Of a stretch of DNA of 6,865 bases, positions 6,000 to 6,865 are shown piece after piece. The position numbers and the translations under genes were made by a program. The notes below the pieces were generated by a model. That model worked only from the letters and a program-made list of their open reading frames with translations. It had not been told where the DNA came from and searched no databases. Numbering within the stretch: the stretch's first letter is position 1; each line of letters starts with the position of its first letter. Source of the stretch: JAMCRM01 sp041685075 (GTDB lineage: Bacteria; Acidobacteriota; Terriglobia; Bryobacterales; Bryobacteraceae); assembly GCA_041685075.1 (NCBI GenBank), contig JAWLGN010000298.1:1-6865 (forward strand), given 5' to 3'.

Positions 6000-6113
6000 A
6001 TGCGTAAACTGATGCTTCTCGCGCTGCTGGCCCTCAGCTTCTTTGCAGCTCCGCAGTTCACCCAAGCCAACGATCCGATCCCCGAGTGCGACCCCTGCCC
6101 CTGGTACAAGTAG
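6000..6113 (+). CDS. Small secreted peptide precursor, 37 aa
   Basis: I do not recognise this gene. The 37-codon frame starts at an ATG with AGGAG 9 nt upstream and ends at TAG. Residues 1-23 form a textbook Sec signal peptide: basic start MRK, hydrophobic core LMLLALLALSFFAA, then PQFTQA with small or neutral residues at -3 and -1 (Thr21, Ala23). Cleavage after Ala23 would release NDPIPECDPCPWYK, 14 residues with three acidic residues, four prolines and a CDPC pair that could form a disulphide or bind metal. Lack of any further domain suggests a peptide signal, toxin-like peptide or structural mini-protein rather than an enzyme. It lies 74 bp ahead of a multi-pass membrane protein gene on the same strand. 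No leader-peptide (attenuation) pattern, such as runs of one amino acid before a terminator, is seen. Translation is well supported by sequence; function is unknown. Confidence 0.7.
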   Translation: MRKLMLLALLALSFFAAPQFTQANDPIPECDPCPWYK

Positions 6114-6145
6114 GCACAAACAGGCAGGATTCTGGGGATTTCATT

Positions 6146-6163
6146 ACCGATCGGTGATAAAAT
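6146..6163 (+). promoter_or_regulatory. Extended -10 promoter with overlapping palindrome, before the 7TM gene
   Basis: TGATAAAAT (6155-6163) fits an extended -10 element (TG, one base, then TAAAAT, five of six matches). The region about 17 bp upstream has no -35, which extended -10 promoters can do without. The perfect 10-bp palindrome ACCGATCGGT (6146-6155), extendable to 16 bp (6143-6158) with one mismatched pair, abuts the -10 box where a repressor would block polymerase. A start near 6170 would give a leader of about 18 nt. Confidence 0.4.
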
Positions 6164-6187
6164 CGGGGCTGCCGGCAACGCATTCCG

Positions 6188-6865
6188 ATGGCACCGTATG
6201 CGGTCCTGATCCCCGCTCTCAGGTGGCTGACCCTGGCGGGGATGTTGTTTACCTCGCTGCGCCTCTTAAGGGCTGGCCTATACCGCCGGTACCGCGCTCT
6301 TTCTGTGTTCCTCATCTTCTCGGTCCTGCGGTCCACCGCGTTGATGAGCCTGGACGTACGCGGCGACCCATACATGAAGATCTGGGTGCTCTCCGAACCG
6401 GTCCGCTGGATTCTCTGTATCTTCCTGGTTCTGGAGATCTGCTCCCTCATTCTGAAAGAACACCGGGGCATATACACCGCAGGCCAATGGGCACTTTCGG
6501 GGGCCTTTGCCATTGCCGTCCTCTCCTCGGCCCTTACCTTCCTGCCCGGTTCCGACGGTGCCTTCGACACATCACGTGTACTGGGATTCCTGCTGCTTGC
6601 CGACCGTGGCCTGATGTTTAGCCTGGTGGTCTTTCTGGTGCTCATGCTCTGGTTCCTTTCGCGCTACCCGATTGTGCTGAGCCGTAACCTCCTGGTGCAC
6701 GTTGTACTCTACTCAACCTATTTCATCAGCACGAGTCTGGCGGTCCTGGTGCGCAGCACCCTCGGCAAGGAGTTTTCCCAGCCCACCAACGCGCTGTTGA
6801 TGGCCGCCACGGCCGCATGCGCGCTCGGCTGGGGTTTTCTCCTGACTCCCGCCGGGGAAAAGGTT
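6188..6865 (+). CDS. Multi-pass (about 7TM) membrane protein of unknown function, 3' end outside window
   Basis: The frame is open from the ATG at 6188 to the last base, 226 codons without a stop. A TAA at 6158 closes it upstream, and no other ATG, GTG or TTG lies between. By eye there are about seven hydrophobic segments: residues 6-27, 37-55, 65-90, 100-119, 131-157, 168-188 and 202-219. Basic residues cluster in some connecting loops (GLYRRYRA after segment 1; KEHRG after segment 3), suggesting cytoplasmic faces. Candidate signature residues are in segment 3, WVLSEPVRWILCIFLVLE, where Glu70, Pro71, Arg73 and Glu83 are unusual inside a membrane helix. No transporter, kinase, ATPase or GPCR-type motif is recognised in the visible part, so no function is assigned. 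A cytoplasmic domain after residue 226 is possible but lies outside the window. There is no clear Shine-Dalgarno, so the true start could be Met19. It sits just downstream of the secreted mini-peptide gene. Confidence 0.8.
   Translation, partial: MAPYAVLIPALRWLTLAGMLFTSLRLLRAGLYRRYRALSVFLIFSVLRSTALMSLDVRGDPYMKIWVLSEPVRWILCIFLVLEICSLILKEHRGIYTAGQWALSGAFAIAVLSSALTFLPGSDGAFDTSRVLGFLLLADRGLMFSLVVFLVLMLWFLSRYPIVLSRNLLVHVVLYSTYFISTSLAVLVRSTLGKEFSQPTNALLMAATAACALGWGFLLTPAGEKV

Noticed and set aside
6043..6621. 192-codon plus-strand frame overlapping the mini-peptide and 7TM genes
   Set aside because: It is Pro/Arg/His-rich with no domain and lies out of frame with the clearly hydrophobic 7TM reading frame, which explains the same bases far better.

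Overview
This GC-rich bacterial window most resembles an Acidobacteriota genome, perhaps of the Bryobacter/Solibacter group. That placement is inferred from base composition and the style of the hypothetical proteins; no marker gene here proves it. There are no rRNA or tRNA genes, CRISPR arrays, transposases or prophage genes. Genes are cut by both window edges.

Left part (1-4415), housekeeping. The 3' half of a low-specificity L-threonine aldolase gene (+) runs tail to tail into a three-gene minus-strand group, transcribed ubiX (flavin prenyltransferase), pheA (prephenate dehydratase), lon (ATP-dependent protease). ubiX and pheA overlap by ATGA and are surely co-translated. lon follows after 105 bp and could be co-transcribed or have its own start. 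Two starts need care: ubiX begins at a TTG with a strong Shine-Dalgarno. The lon ATG has none, although a GGAGG sits 5 nt before an in-frame upstream CTG.

Middle (4416-5784), regulation. A divergent spacer holds a perfect 20-bp palindrome and a good sigma70-type promoter (TTGATG, 17 bp, TATAAT). The promoter drives a 260-aa regulator with an XRE-type helix-turn-helix and a LexA/S24-like C-terminal fold. Its serine-position motif is present, but the catalytic lysine appears to be replaced by a CGWC segment. Its 3' end overlaps, tail to tail by 44 bp, a 154-aa protein of unknown function on the other strand.

Right part (5785-6865), accessory-looking. A repeat-bearing, locally AT-richer spacer leads to a 37-codon gene with a good ribosome binding site. 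It encodes a classical signal peptide and a predicted 14-residue mature peptide, NDPIPECDPCPWYK. After 74 bp, which contain a palindrome over an extended -10 box, comes an open-ended integral membrane protein with about seven transmembrane segments. Together these suggest a secreted mini-peptide next to a 7TM protein, a possible signalling or export unit. A 9-bp core (CGAATTCGG) is shared by the palindrome beside the regulator gene and the repeats upstream of the peptide gene, which raises the untested idea that the regulator controls both.
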